Shown: piece by piece, positions 1 to 11,195 of the stretch | Numbering within the stretch: position 1 is the stretch's first letter | Layout: each line of letters begins with the position of its first letter | NCBI RefSeq assembly: GCF_003086295.3 | Contig: NC_092047.1 | Location: 65,328,054-65,392,053 of the forward strand | From: Arachis hypogaea | Taxonomy: Eukaryota; Streptophyta; Magnoliopsida; Fabales; Fabaceae | Length of the DNA stretch: 64,000 nt | Direction of reading: 5' to 3' | Made by a program: the position numbers and the translations under genes | The notes under the pieces: model-generated | Database searches by the model: none | What the model saw: the letters and a program-made list of their open reading frames with translations, nothing else | Told to the model about the DNA's origin: nothing

Positions 1-1583
1 CCGAGGATGGTGCAAATTTCTAAGTGTGGGGAGATTGTCCGACTGACCTCCGTGGGTAACCACTTCCTTTTTCAACACCAATTCTTAATCTTCTTTGTTA
101 GTTAGTTGTTGCATTGCATGATAGGTTGCACTGTTTAGTTAGAGTTTGTACATATTTTACCGCTTCTTTCTTGTTAGGACTACTTGGTTAGAGTGATGAT
201 TTCTCTTCCAAGAAAACTGTTTTAGGGGACGCTAGGGCACCCTACCAATCCCTACCAATTTGAAAAAAAAATTAGTGTTGAACTTGCTTGAAGAATTTAT
301 TTTAGAACAAAGTTTTTGAGCTAAGAATACACCATGTGAGTTTTGAGCCCAATTGTGTGGTTACATCATATAACCACTTATTTCCATTCTTGTGTGTATT
401 ATTCTCTTTCTATGATTGCAATCTTTGATTTGTTTGATTCTATATGTCCATTATTTTGTGTATGAATGCATTTATATGATTGAGGCCATCATTTCAAATT
501 GCTCACTTACCCAAATAGCCTACCTTTCATCAACCATTGTTAGCCAATCTTGAGCCTATTTAATCCCTTTTGTTCTTAATTTTAGCATATCACTACCCTA
601 AGTGAAAAATAATAAATGTTCCTTAATTTGGATCTTTGATTAGCTTAGGCTAGTGAGTGTGTGTATCATTTGGGTATGGGAAACTTGGGAATATTGGTTG
701 AGGTAAAAGTGTATTTTGTATTTTTGTTGAAAATCATGAGATTGGGTACATATTCAAGCACTAAATGTTTAAACCATATGCATTGATACATTTGTATATA
801 CTTTATGTGAAAAAAAAGAAGAAAAAAAAAGAAAAAATATATATAAAAGAAAAAAATGGATAAAGAAAAAGAGAAAAATAAAAGCAATAAAAAGGGGACA
901 AAAATGACCCAAAGCAAAGTAATAATAACAATGCATATGGAATGTGAATTAAAGAGAATGCATGAGTATGTGGAAAAAAAAAGTGGGAATCATGGGTAGC
1001 TAAGTATTGTATTAGAATTGTATAGGTTGTTGTATGTATTTGTTGAGAGCTTAGGTTAATCAAAGAATCAAATTTCAAGCTCACTTGACCATATGCATCC
1101 TTACCTTGACCCTAGCCCCATTACAACCTATAAATAAGTCCTCATGATGAATGTATGAATGCATTGAACAATTGTTAATTGTTAGATGAAAAAAAAATCT
1201 TGGGAAGCAGGATTAGAAGAGAATTGAGCGAATCAACCCTATACACTTGAGCGACTAGAGCGGATACACTTTCGGTGAGGGTTCGATGCTCAATTCCTTG
1301 TTCCCAGCTTTCACGAGCTTTCTTCTTACAAGTCTATTTGAACTTCATTTTGATATTTGAATTGGGAGGATTCATGAGTCATCATACTACTTAGCTCTAC
1401 TTGTTCATATATGTTCTTGAAAATTGATTTGCTTTTAACTAAGTAGGTAGAATGATTTTGCATTTACTGCATGCATGTAGGTAGGTTCATATAGTTTATT
1501 TGCATTGAATAAATGTTCATACCCCATTTCTTGTCTTTCTTGGTTTAGCATGAGGACATGCTAAGTTTAAGTGTGGGGAGGTT
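1..1583 (+). other. 3' internal region of an Athila-like element, with last codons of its third ORF
   Basis: Bases 3-23 match the last codons and TAA stop of the third ORF seen in full at 9948-11195. The rest is non-coding and closely resembles 11196-12696. It contains an A-rich stretch near 810-900. The purine motif AAGTGTGGGGAG occurs directly after the stop (22-33) and again directly before the LTR (1569-1580), where it would serve as polypurine tract for plus-strand priming. The 5' part of the element lies outside the window. Confidence 0.7.
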
Positions 1584-3111
1584 TTATAAACCCCAATTTT
1601 GTGGTTTTTCTTGTGTTGAATTTAGGGGATTTTATCGACTTTTCTCACATTTATTCAAATGAAATAGCATGGTTTTGTGAATTTCTCTTAATTTGTGCTT
1701 AAAAGTAAAAACATGATTTTTAGGCTTTTGAATCGCTAATTTTAATTCACTTTCATTCCATTCGATGCCTTGATATGTTTGTTAAGTGATTTTAGGATTA
1801 CAAGGCAAAGATTGGGGTGAAGGAATGAAGAAAAAGCATGCAAAAATGGAGAATTCATGAAGGAATTAGGATTTGCTGAACTCAAGGCCATGCGTACACG
1901 TCACCCACGCGAATGCGTGAGAAGGAGATTCACTAGCGACGCGCACGCGTCACCCAGGCGCACGCGTGAAAAGGAGTTTTGCAATGCGACGCGTACGCGT
2001 GACCCATGCGTACACGTGATAAGCTGCACGTGACCTCACTAAAGGCGATACGCTGGGGCAATTTCTGAGCCCAAGGAGGCCCAAATCCAACTCATCTCTG
2101 ATGCTTTTGATCCCAAGGATTGCAAGGGATTAGGGGGGAGTAGTCATAGTGTAGTTTTCATCATGTTGTAGGTTAGAATTCTAGAGAGAGAAGCTCTCCC
2201 TTCTCTCTAGAATTTAGGGTAGTTTAGGTCAAATTCTCTTATATCTATAGCTTAATTCTTGTTTTGATTTAGTTTTCCCTTTTAATTTCTTGTTGTCATA
2301 TCTTTACTCTTCTAGTTTTACTTGTCATTTCCTTTATTTTGTTGCTCTTATGTTCATGCACTTTTGTTGATTTCAATTTCCTTTTAATACAATTTTATAT
2401 TTCCATGTCCTTTTGATGTTTACCTTCATTGTTATTAATGATTTCTTACTTATGTTAGTTATGGGTTTCATTAATTCTTGCATTTTGTGATGTTTACTTT
2501 TATTGCACTCTAGGTGTTTGTTAAAATGTTTTCACTAGTTTTAGAGTAGTTTTCTTTACTCTCGGCCTAGGCTAAGGGAATTGGGTGATATTGAGTCATT
2601 AGGTCTAATTGATTTGGTGATCTGAGAACCCTAGTGGTCAATTAGTAGTTGGATTGGGACTTATGAGTTGAGATTGATCAAGCCGTTTGATGTACTTCGA
2701 GCTTAGAAGTAGGCATTATACGTACTTCAAGCATAGAAGTAGACTTAATGAGCTTGGTTCCTTATAATTGTCAATACATAGTTTGTAGACAAGGATGGTG
2801 ATCTCAATTTCCAAGTCTTAGCCAAAACTTCTTTTCCTTTCTTTATTAGTTCTTGTCATTTACTTTCTTTTATATTTTCTTGTCAAAAATACCAAATCAA
2901 ACCCCTTGTTTCTTCATAGCTAATAATTGATCACTTCATTGCAATTCCTTGTGAGACGACCAGAGGTTTGAATACTTCGGTTAATTTTTATTGGGATTTG
3001 TACTTGTGACAACTAATCTTATTAAAACTTTGATTGTGTATTAATTATCGGTTGGGAACTATACTATCAACAGAAATATTTGTGTGAAATTCCAAACCAT
3101 AATTTTTTTCA
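1584..3111 (+). repeat. 3' LTR, Athila-like family (TGATAAACCCC type)
   Basis: It begins just after the polypurine tract and reads like the starts of the LTRs at 12697, 47071 and 61044; its first bases are TT instead of TG. It carries a block of ACGCG/CGCGT palindromes at about 1890-2030 and the conserved CTAGAGAGAGAAGC leader motif near 2180. The right edge is placed at the CA at 3110-3111 by alignment to the LTR ending at 48746. It is blurred by the inverted repeat that starts there. Length about 1.5 kb. Confidence 0.7.
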
Positions 3112-3302
3112 AATTGGTAGGGATTTGTAGAGTGCCCTAAAATAGTTTTCTTGGAAGAGAAATCATCACTCTAATCAAGTAGTCCTAACAAGAAATAAGC
3201 GGTAAAATATGTACAAACTCTAACTAAACAACCTATCATGCAATACAACAACCAACTAACAAAGAAGATTAAGAATTGGTGTTGAAAAAGGAAGTGGTTA
3301 CC
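3112..3302 (-). repeat. Antisense fragment of the Athila-like 3' internal region (arm of an inverted repeat)
   Basis: Read on the minus strand this segment matches about 55-268, including the sequences near AACACCAATTCTTAATC and CTACCAATTTG. The two arms face each other across the LTR at 1584-3111. The fragment is directly followed by an antisense LTR that starts with TG at 3303. Confidence 0.8.
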
Positions 3303-4268
3303 TGATACAAGCCTAAAGTGGGTTCGGAATTTATCCCAAAATAAGATCCGCATTGCAAGTATAGTTCCAAACCCAACAATTGACCAATATCAAATTTCAA
3401 TATGAAAATGTCACAATCAATACAAAATTAACCAGGAGTTTTAAATCCTGGGTCGTTTTCCCTAGGAGTTGCAAATGAAATGTCATATTATTGACTATGA
3501 GAGAAATGGGGGTTGGAAGATTGCAATTGACAAGAAATGTAAATGGCAAGAAATTAGAGTGCAAGAAGGTAACATAGCATGCAAGAAATTGAAAGTCAAA
3601 ACAATTAAAGCAAGAAAGGGAAATTAAATGCTAAAAAGAACTCTTGGCAAGAAGTGGGTAATTAAGGATTCCTATCCTAGTTGTAGACCACAAACATGGT
3701 AATTGTGTGTGAATTAATCCCAATTAGTCAACCCTACATCGAGGATAAGTCAATTAGGCATAATTAACCTCAATCCCTAAGTCCTAAGTCAACACTAAAG
3801 GGGTCACATAGAGTCAAGGGAAACTAAATTAATTAACAACCCTCATACAATGTGGAATGGATATCCATCACTCAAGTTCACCCAAACACCCAAATTCCCA
3901 ACCAAGAGTATGAGAAACTAAGCAAAAATCCAACCAAGCATTTTGTTAAACACTTGGTGGCATGTAAAGAAAGCATGGTAAAATGACAAGAAATAATAAA
4001 TGCTACAACTATTAAGCAAGGAAACTAAAGACACTAACTCAATAAAGCAATAAATGGCATGAAGCATAAAATTGCATTGAATGTAAATTAAAGTGACAAG
4101 AGTGTGCATAAACATAAAAGACAACTAAAATGAGAAATTAACAAGATAAACAAGGAAATTAAGACAATAGAACAAAGAAAGGTAGAAGAAACTAGATCAA
4201 AACAAGAATTAAACATAGAAATTACAAGGAAATTAAACTAAAAATCCTAGGTTCTAGAGAGAAGGGGA
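3303..4268 (-). repeat. Truncated antisense LTR, Athila-like
   Basis: On the minus strand it reads as the R/U5 half of an Athila-like LTR. It has the GAGAGAAGGGGAGC leader motif near 4257-4271 (plus orientation), the conserved gggtcgt motif near 3449, and the 'cattgcaagtatag' end block near 3351. The U3 half is missing: homology stops near 4268, where a plus-strand gag-pol frame begins. No primer site or target duplication is visible. Confidence 0.65.
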
Positions 4269-4278
4269 GCTTCCAAAG

Positions 4279-5208
4279 ATGAACATGTCAAGCCAACCAC
4301 CAACTCCCAATAACAACACCACTCAACCCTCAAGTTCCTCCAACCTTCCATCACAACCCCAACCAAACCCAAGAGGCGGGCTCAACGCCATTACTCTACG
4401 GTCCAGAACTACATTGGAGGAGATACCCCCAAGAGTCATGGGAGAAATACATGAGGAAGAGGTAGTTGTTGGAACTCCACATGAAGAAGAGGTGGTAGAC
4501 AAAAGGCATGAGGAAGAAGGAGTAAACCTCAAGGAACCCAAGAGGAAAGCTATAATTGATGAATCAATTCCTATTCCATTTCCTTCCATGGTGAAGAAAG
4601 CAAAGAAGACACCAGAATTTGATTTAGACATGCTCCACGTGTTCAAGAAGGTCGAGGTAACCATACCACTCCTTGACGCTATTCAACAAATCCCCAAGTA
4701 TGCAAAATTTTTGAAAGACTTGTGTACTCACAAGGATAGAATAGGGGAATTGGAGACACTATCCTTGGGTAATTCGATTTCTTCCTTGATGGAGCCTATT
4801 CCAAGAAAATGTGGTGACCCTGGACCGTGCTTAGTGTCTTGTTGTATTGGTGGATACACTTTTCATGATTGTATGTGTGACTTGGGAGCTTGTGTTAGCA
4901 TCATGCCGCTTTCCATCTATGTGCGGTTGAATTTAGCTCCATTGAAGAAATCGGCGGCGAGGTTTGCCTTAGCTGATAAAAGTGTGATCACAGTAATGGG
5001 GATAGCTAAAGATGTACTTGTGGCAATTAAGGATTTGGTTTTTCTGGTTGACTTTTACATCCTTGAGATGCCTCCAACGGAAGGTAGAAGCTCATCCTCC
5101 GTCCTACTTGGTAGACCCTTCCTCAAAACCTCCAAGTTCAAGCTAGATGCCTTCACCGGTATATATTCCTTTGGGGTTGGAGACAAGACTATCAAGTTCA
5201 ATTTATAG
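4279..5208 (+). pseudogene. Gag C-terminus and protease of an Athila-like element
   Basis: The frame opens in the Gag tail, a low-complexity S/T/N/P-rich stretch followed by the conserved NPRGGLNAITLRSR motif that links Gag to protease in Athila elements. The protease follows. Its active-site triad lies in CDLGACVSIMPLS (about residues 199-211), and the flap/C-terminal motif LLGRPFLKTSKFKLD sits near residue 280. The N-terminal Gag core and any primer site are missing because the element is truncated just upstream. A TAG at 5206-5208 ends this piece, but the same frame continues into RT, so this was one polyprotein. The ATG at 4279 is simply the first Met of the fragment, not a native start. 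Confidence 0.8.
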
Positions 5209-5214
5209 GAAGCC

Positions 5215-6975
5215 ATGAAACATCCTCCCGAAGAACACTCTATGCTCCGATGCGATATAATTGATGAAGTGGTAGCAGAAGTACAAGAAGAAGATCATGA
5301 CAAATTGTGCTACCCCACTGTTGAGGAGATGGATGACCAAGAGGATGAACCTAAAGAAGTTGTCAGGAATGAGTCCCATGAGCTTGATGAAAAGGGACCT
5401 CATCTTGAGGTAACAAGTGAACTGAAGCCCCTTCCCTCCCATCTGAAATATGCGTTCTTAGAAGACAACTGTGGGTTTCCAGTTATTATTGCTAGCGAGC
5501 TCTCAAGTGAAGAAGAGGAAAAGCTCCTAGACGTTCTAAGAAAGTACAAGAAAGCAATAGGATGGAGTCTTGCGGATATTGTGGGAATTGACCCGCGTAA
5601 GTGCATGCATAGGATATTTCTCCAAGATGGAGCCAAGCCGGTTCGGCAACTGCAAAGGAGGCTCAACCCAACCATCCTCGACGTAGTGAAGAAAGAGGTC
5701 ACCCGACTACTGGATACGGATATCATATACCCTATTTCTGACAGTGAGTGGGTGAGCCCGGTTCAAGTTGTCCCCAAGAAGTCGGGCATCACAACGGTCA
5801 AGAAGGAAGACGGAGAAATGGTCACTAAAAGAGTTCAAAATGCGGGGCGAGTATGTATTGACTACAGAAGATTGAACGCCACCACACGGAAGGACCATTA
5901 CCCCTTACCCTTCATTGATCAGATGCTAGACTGCTTGGCAGGTAAATCTCACTACTGTTTTCTTGATGGATTTACTGGATATTTTTAGATACATATTGCT
6001 CCTGAAGATCAGGAGAAGACCACGTTTACATGTCCGTTTGGCACCTTTGCCTATAAAAGGATGCCATTTGGACTATGTAACGCACCCGCTACTTTTTAGA
6101 AGTGCATGATGAGTGTCTTCCCCGATCTAATGGAGAATTGTCTAGAAGTTTTTATGGACGACTTTAGCGTTTATGGTATCTCATTCGATTGTTGTTTAGA
6201 GAGCTTGGCCAAGGTCCTAGCTAGATGTGTTGACACCAACCTTGTCTTAAATTTTGAAAAATGTCACTTTATGGTACGACAAGGCATAATGTTAGGACAT
6301 GTAGTCTCTAGTGAAGGCATTTCTGTGGACCCGGCCAAGGTCGATGTTATCACTACTTTGCCTCACCCCTCATCCGTGAGGGAGGTCCGCTCGTTTTTGG
6401 GACATGCAGGATTTTACAGGCGCTTTATTAAGGACTTCAGCAAGATTGCTTTGCCATTGTCGCGCCTACTCCAAAAAGATGTGGATTTTGAGTTCGACAG
6501 TGAATGTGTAAAAGCTTTTGAAGAGTTAAGGAAAGTTCTCACCATAGCACCGATTGTGCGAAGCCCCAACTGGACGTTGCCGTTTGAGATAATGTGCGAT
6601 GCGTCAAACTATGTTGTGGGTGCCGCGCTTGCACAGCGCGAGGGTAAACTTCCTTATGTCATTGCTTACTCTTCTAAGACACCAGATGCCACATAATCCA
6701 ACTATACCACTACCGAAAAAGAATTCTTAGCCATTGTTCATGCTTTAGATAAATTCAGATCTTATTTGCTAGGTTCAAAGATAGTGGTATACATGGATCA
6801 TGCAGCTTTGAAGTATTTATTGACAAGGAATGAGTCAAAGCCTAGACTCATACATTGGATCTTGCTTTTGTAAGAATTCGACATTGAGATTAGGGGCCGG
6901 AGTGGATCTCAAAACCTTGTTGCGGATCACTTAAGCCACATTGAGAATTTAAAAACTGATCCATTTCCGATCAAT
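5215..6975 (+). pseudogene. Reverse transcriptase and RNase H of an Athila-like element
   Basis: This continues the protease frame. RT palm motifs are visible: VSPVQVVPKK near 5752, VCIDYRRLNATT near 5851, MPFGLCNAPATF near 6061, and the catalytic FMDD box intact at 6151-6162. The GHVV/GFYRRF connection follows, and RNase H covers about 6580-6900 (CDAS near 6598, [20 protein letters not shown] near 6709). Stops lie at 5986, 6097, 6694 and 6871 in one unbroken frame with no frameshift. Each is TAG or TAA where relatives have glutamine, as expected from C-to-T transitions. The enzyme copied element RNA into DNA in virus-like particles, but this copy cannot make it. Confidence 0.85.
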
Positions 6976-8325
6976 GACTCATTCCCATTGGATATTCTGC
7001 ATGCTGTGTCGGCTAGTTTTCCTTGGTTTGCCCCAATGGCGAACTACTTGGTTGCAAGAATCTTCCCTCCCAAATTTTCGAAAAACCAAAGGGACAAGTT
7101 GAGGAGTGATTCCAAATACTATATTTGGGATGACCCTCACTTGTGGAAGAGAGGTGTAGACCAAGTAATTCGAAGGTGTGTCCCAGAATCCGAATTTTAA
7201 CCAATTCTGGAAGCTTGTCATTCGTCCGACTGTGGTAGCCACTTTGGCCCACAAAGGACTGCTAAAAAGGTGTTGGATTGTGGATTCTGGTGGCCAACCC
7301 TATTCAAGGATGCTAACCGGTTATGTGTGTCTTGCCATCAGTGTCAGAAGTCGGGAAACACATCCCAAAGGGATGAAATGCCTTAGCAACCTATGTTGTT
7401 CTGTGTGATATTTGATGTATGGGGCATTAACTTTATGGCGCCGTTTCCCAACTCTAGTGGGTATCTCTACATTCTGTTAGCGGTTGACTACGTGTCAAAG
7501 TGGGTGGAGGCCCTGCCTACCCACCTTGACGACGCCAATACCGTTGTTTCTTTCATTAGGAATCACATTGTATGCCGTTATGGGTCGCCATGAGCAATCG
7601 TGAGCGACCAAGGATCCCACTTTTGTAACAGGAAGGTAGAAGCATTGCTCAAGCGCTATGGAGTGTCGCATAAGGTTGCTACTGCTTATCATCCGCAAAC
7701 AAATGGGCAAGCGGAAGTGTCCAACCAGGAAATCAAGAGAATCTTGGAAAAAGTGGTCAATCCACAAAGAAAGGATTGGAGCCTCCGGTTAGGAGATGCA
7801 CTATGGGCATACAGAACAGCCTACAAGACTCTGATAGGGATGAGTCCCTTCCGGATCATCTATGGTAAGGCATGCCATCTTCCGGTGGAGATTGAGCATC
7901 GATCATATTGGGCGGTAAAGCAGTACAACATGGATTTAACCAAGGCAGGTGAAGCTAGGAAGTTACAACTAGAAGAGCTTGAGTGTTTGAGGAACGAGTC
8001 ATATGAGAATGCCCGAATTTACAAGGAAAAGACTAAAGCATTCTATGACCATCACATTCGGAAGAAGGACTTTAAAGAAGGAGATGAAGTCCTCCTCTAC
8101 AACTCAAGGCTTCGATTTATGCCTGGCAAGCTCCGTTCTAGGTGGGAAGGACCTTTTAAGGTGAAAGAAATAAAGCCCTACGGAGTGGTAGAATTGTTTG
8201 ATCCCAAAAGTGAAGCAACTTTCAAGGTGAATGGGCATAGAGTGAAGAAATATCATGGTTGCAAACCTCCAAGGGAGCTAGAGGTGTACATATTGGAGGA
8301 TGCACCAGGTAGAGATGAAGCTTAA
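6976..8325 (+). pseudogene. Integrase of an Athila-like element
   Basis: The same frame continues with the HHCC zinc-binding region (about 7210-7370), the catalytic core and a basic C-terminal domain. The core shows [13 protein letters not shown] near 7480, SDQGSHF near 7603 and [12 protein letters not shown] near 7702; the second Asp and the Glu are 35 residues apart, the usual DD35E spacing. The first catalytic Asp, expected in the G-I-D-F-M motif, reads Asn at 7429-7431, a G-to-A type change. Stops lie at 7198, 7384 and 7591 (TAA, TAG, TGA). The C-terminal segment 7600-8325 is open and ends at a natural TAA. No chromodomain is present, as expected for Athila. Confidence 0.85.
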
Positions 8326-8356
8326 GAAGAGGACCGTCCAACTTAAGGACGTTAAA

Positions 8357-8390
8357 GAAAAGTGCTTGGTGGGAGGCACCCCACCGTGGT
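8357..8390 (+). promoter_or_regulatory. Conserved post-pol stem-loop
   Basis: About 40 bases after the integrase stop is AAGTGCTTGGTGGGAGGCAC followed by CCCACC. GGTGGG at 8368-8373 can pair with CCCACC at 8380-8385 around a six-base loop AGGCAC. Equivalents occur at 18126, 27204, 35135 and 56101 with a different stem sequence (TTGGG/CCCAA) but the same loop. Function is not known to me. Confidence 0.6.
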
Positions 8391-8569
8391 AAGATCTTCC
8401 TTGTTTATACCATCTTTTAGTATCTTTAATTCTTTGAATTTTATGATCTTTTGATGATTGATTGAGTGCTTAGGAATGCTAGCTTTGTTGATTCTGTTAA
8501 ATAGGTAGAATGTTCATATAGATAGGTTGTGAAAAGAGATAAAGAAAACAAAAATTTTTCTTTGAAAAG

Positions 8570-9056
8570 GGTACCGACGCGCAAGCGCACAGTGCGCGCG
8601 CGCGCCGGTTGCGAATTCCCAATTTCAGGCCAAAAACCTGAGAGTTAGGCCAACTTCGTGCCCAACTCGCGCCAGGCACCCACGCGTTCGCGTACATGCC
8701 GCCTGCGCGTGCCGATGGGGCTATGTGAAGTCTCCGGTACAAAAACCAGAGAGTTGTGCCACGATTGGGCTAACTTTGTGCCAAAACTGATGCGTCCGCG
8801 CGTAGTGCGCGCCCGCGCTAGCTGTAGAATACCACAAGCACGCGTCCGCGCATGGTGCGCGTCCGCGCGCATGCCTCCCTGGGTCACCCTGGTACAAAAA
8901 ACCAGAAACTTGAGCCAGGTTTGTGCCACTTTTATGCCTGGGGCACAACTCCTCTCCTCTTGCGCGAGCGCGCCACTGACGCGCACACGCCCTCAGCTAA
9001 TACCCTCACCGACGCGTCAGCGCACCTTGCGCGCGCTCCCTGGTTGCGCGAGTCAG
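8570..9056. repeat. GC-rich block of GCGCGC / CGCGTCCGCG repeats
   Basis: An island of dense CpG in AT-rich surroundings. Imperfect copies of about 120 bases alternate a CG-rich segment (for example GCGCGTCCGCGCGCATGCC near 8857) with a segment ending 'aaaaaccagaaacttgagcc' or similar, near 8622, 8750 and 8896. Similar CG-rich islands sit in the LTRs here and upstream of the third ORF. Confidence 0.65.
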
Positions 9057-9064
9057 TTTTATAG
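9057..9064 (+). promoter_or_regulatory. Possible internal TATA box for the third ORF
   Basis: TTTTATAG lies directly after the GC-rich block and is followed by a CT-rich stretch with CTCACTCACAC near 9088-9098. Its position matches the clearer TATA boxes at 27967, 35862 and 56849 ahead of the third ORFs of other elements. A weak match on its own. Confidence 0.35.
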
Positions 9065-9925
9065 TTCGCGCCGTTTCACTTCCTTTCTCACTCACACTTC
9101 TTTTTCTTTCTTAGTTCATTCTCCCACTCTCTTCATCATTTCTCTTCTCTTCTTCTTCTTACACAACCCACCACCATTGTCTCCGGCCACTCACCGGTGA
9201 CAACCACCCTTTTCCGGTGGCGCTACACTTCTCCTATTTCCTCTCTCATCTTCACAAAAGAAGATTCAACCTTGCTTTTTCATACTCTTCAAGGTTTAAC
9301 TTCTTCCTTTCCTTTACTCCCACTTTTACTTATGCTATTTCTTGTAAGTAAATGCTTCTTGTTGCTTTACTTAGTTTCTCTTTTACTTGATGATGCTGTT
9401 TCTTGTTTTTATTTGCTTATTTTCCCTCTCTTTTTTTTATTTCTCCATGGATGTTGAACTTGAACTTAATTTGCATCACTAGATCTTTTGTCACTCTTTT
9501 ACCATGGTGTGATGTTTATGTGATGATTGATGTTCCATTTTGGGCTTTGAATTGGTTTGGTATCTCATAATTGCTCATTGCTTGATTATTGCACGCCAAG
9601 TGTTCGAGGAAATGCACACATACCATTTTGGTTCAATTTAGCCATGTACTTTCAATTTGGTGTTCCCTCCTCACTCACTTGTTTCTTCTTGAATACATTG
9701 AGTCTAATTTGTTTGTTTCAAGTTTATACTTACCAATTCCATATTAATTAAACATGAGTTGCTTTTTAACAAGGATGCTTGAGGCTACTCTTTTCATGCC
9801 TTTGCATGTCTTACTTTCTCTTGTATCCCATAACAAGTGACATACCCCTTGCTTTCATATTCATCATGGGCATTACAAGTCACTTGCATGTTTTCATCAA
9901 GTTGTTTCTTGGGTTTAATGTTTTC

Positions 9926-9947
9926 CTTCTTTCTCTTCCTTTTTAGG
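9926..9947 (+). promoter_or_regulatory. Possible 3' splice site before the third ORF
   Basis: A run of pyrimidines (CTTTCTCTTCC then TTTTTAG) ends in AG one base before ATG at 9948. This has the form of a plant splice acceptor and would allow a spliced subgenomic mRNA to deliver the third ORF, as proposed for env-position ORFs of plant retroelements. No donor site was identified. Confidence 0.35.
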
Positions 9948-11195
9948 ATGGCCACCAAGAAAGGCAAAGAGATAGCTCCAAGGAAACCGGCCGCAAAGAG
10001 GGCACCCCAAAAATTAAATTCTAAGGCGCGTTCTTCAATAGGAGCCAAACCCTTATCAAAGAACGGAAAGACACCTGCTCCTATTGATGAGAATGACAAG
10101 GGCAAACCGGCAAGAAACTCTTAAAGGTTCCCTAACCGCTTCTGTGAACTTACGTTCCCCTCCATAGCAGTAAGGAACTATCACCCCGAGCATCTGCTCG
10201 CTCCGCCAAACAAGGTTGCCCCTTATATTCTGCCCCGCATTGAACAGCGAGGAAGGGAGTTTCTCTTGAGGAAACCAAAAGAAATCAACCTCTCTTGGGT
10301 GGAAGAATTTTATACTAACTACCACCTTTCCTCTCTTCAATCGGTATACATGCGCCGTAAGCAAGTCTCAATTTCAGAAGAGGTTATTCAGCAAGTGCTT
10401 AATGTTTTACCAGTGCCAAGTGACATGGATGGTTACCAAAAAGTCCTACGTCAGCGAGAAGAGTATGGATTCGATTGGGACTCGATCCTTTGAGTCATTG
10501 CTGAGCCAGAATCTTTTTGGATCCAAGGTCGACTGCGGATGAGGCCCAAGAGTATTGACGCTCGCTTCCTCACTGTAGAAGCTAGAGCTTGGGCCCAGAT
10601 CCTATCTCACTATGTACTACCTAGCACTCACAAGTCGTCCATCACGGCGGACCTTGCCTTACTTGTTTGGTGTATTCTCACGGAGAAGCCGGTGAACATC
10701 CCACCTCTTGACAAGCAAGCAATGAGTCAGGTTCACGACCGGGGTAACCTGCCATTTTCAGCTTTGGTATCTGACTTAGTCGCTGCTGCAGGTGTTTCTT
10801 GGGAAGCCAAGGATAAGAAGATTATGGTTCCGGCTAAGGGCGATGTGGTCCCAAGCGAAAAATACCTATATCTTCCCATGAACAAACCAAGCCTCGACAT
10901 GGCCCCACCACTTCTTTTTCCTTCTAGCTCATCATCACCACCACTGAGATCCACACATCAAAGGATAGAAGATCTTCACCGGAAGCTTGATAGATATGAG
11001 AGGTGTAACCACCGCCGATATACTTACATCAAGAAACTTCTGCAGTGTGTTGCCCCTAGCATGGAGGACCCTGAGATATTCACATCCACCTCGAACCCAA
11101 GTGATGAAAGTTCTGATGGAGGGGACAGTGAAGACTCCGGTCCCGACCGTCCCTTGCGTATCATTCGTAGCACGGAGGACTGTGCTAATTTCTAA
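9948..11195 (+). pseudogene. Third ORF (env position) of Athila-like element, with plant-transposon-protein-like domain
   Basis: One frame of 1248 bases, read from ATG to a TAA at 11193-11195 and broken by two stops (TAA at 10122, TGA at 10491), both one C-to-T step from a sense codon. The N-terminus is very basic (Lys/Arg/Ala/Pro-rich, a possible nuclear or nucleic-acid-binding tail). A middle region with W-VEEFYTNYH, ISEEVIQQVLNVLPVP and STHKSSITADLALLVWCI resembles the 'putative plant transposon protein' family found in the third position of such elements. The C-terminus has a short heptad-like segment (QRIEDLHRKLDRYERC) and an acidic Ser/Asp-rich tail. I see no signal peptide or membrane helix, so an envelope role is not supported here. 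Confidence 0.7.

Larger units (their letters stand above)
8391..9947 (+). other. Spacer between pol and third ORF
   Basis: No credible coding frame is seen. The spacer holds a GC-rich block (8570-9056), a TATA-like motif TTTTATAG at 9057-9064, and a CT-rich stretch at 9070-9160 resembling a plant transcription-start region. An AT-rich leader then ends in a pyrimidine tract and AG just before the ATG at 9948. Short frames inside the GC-rich block are open on both strands and look like by-products of base composition. Confidence 0.6.

Noticed and set aside
8658..9200. 180-codon open frame through the GC-rich block, and overlapping minus-strand frames
   Set aside because: Open on both strands because of CG-rich repeats lacking stops; Arg/Pro/Ala-rich low complexity with no motif, in a known spacer position.
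9948..11195. Third ORF as a retroviral envelope gene
   Set aside because: No signal peptide, transmembrane helix or cysteine pattern; composition is that of a soluble basic/acidic protein. The position alone does not support envelope.
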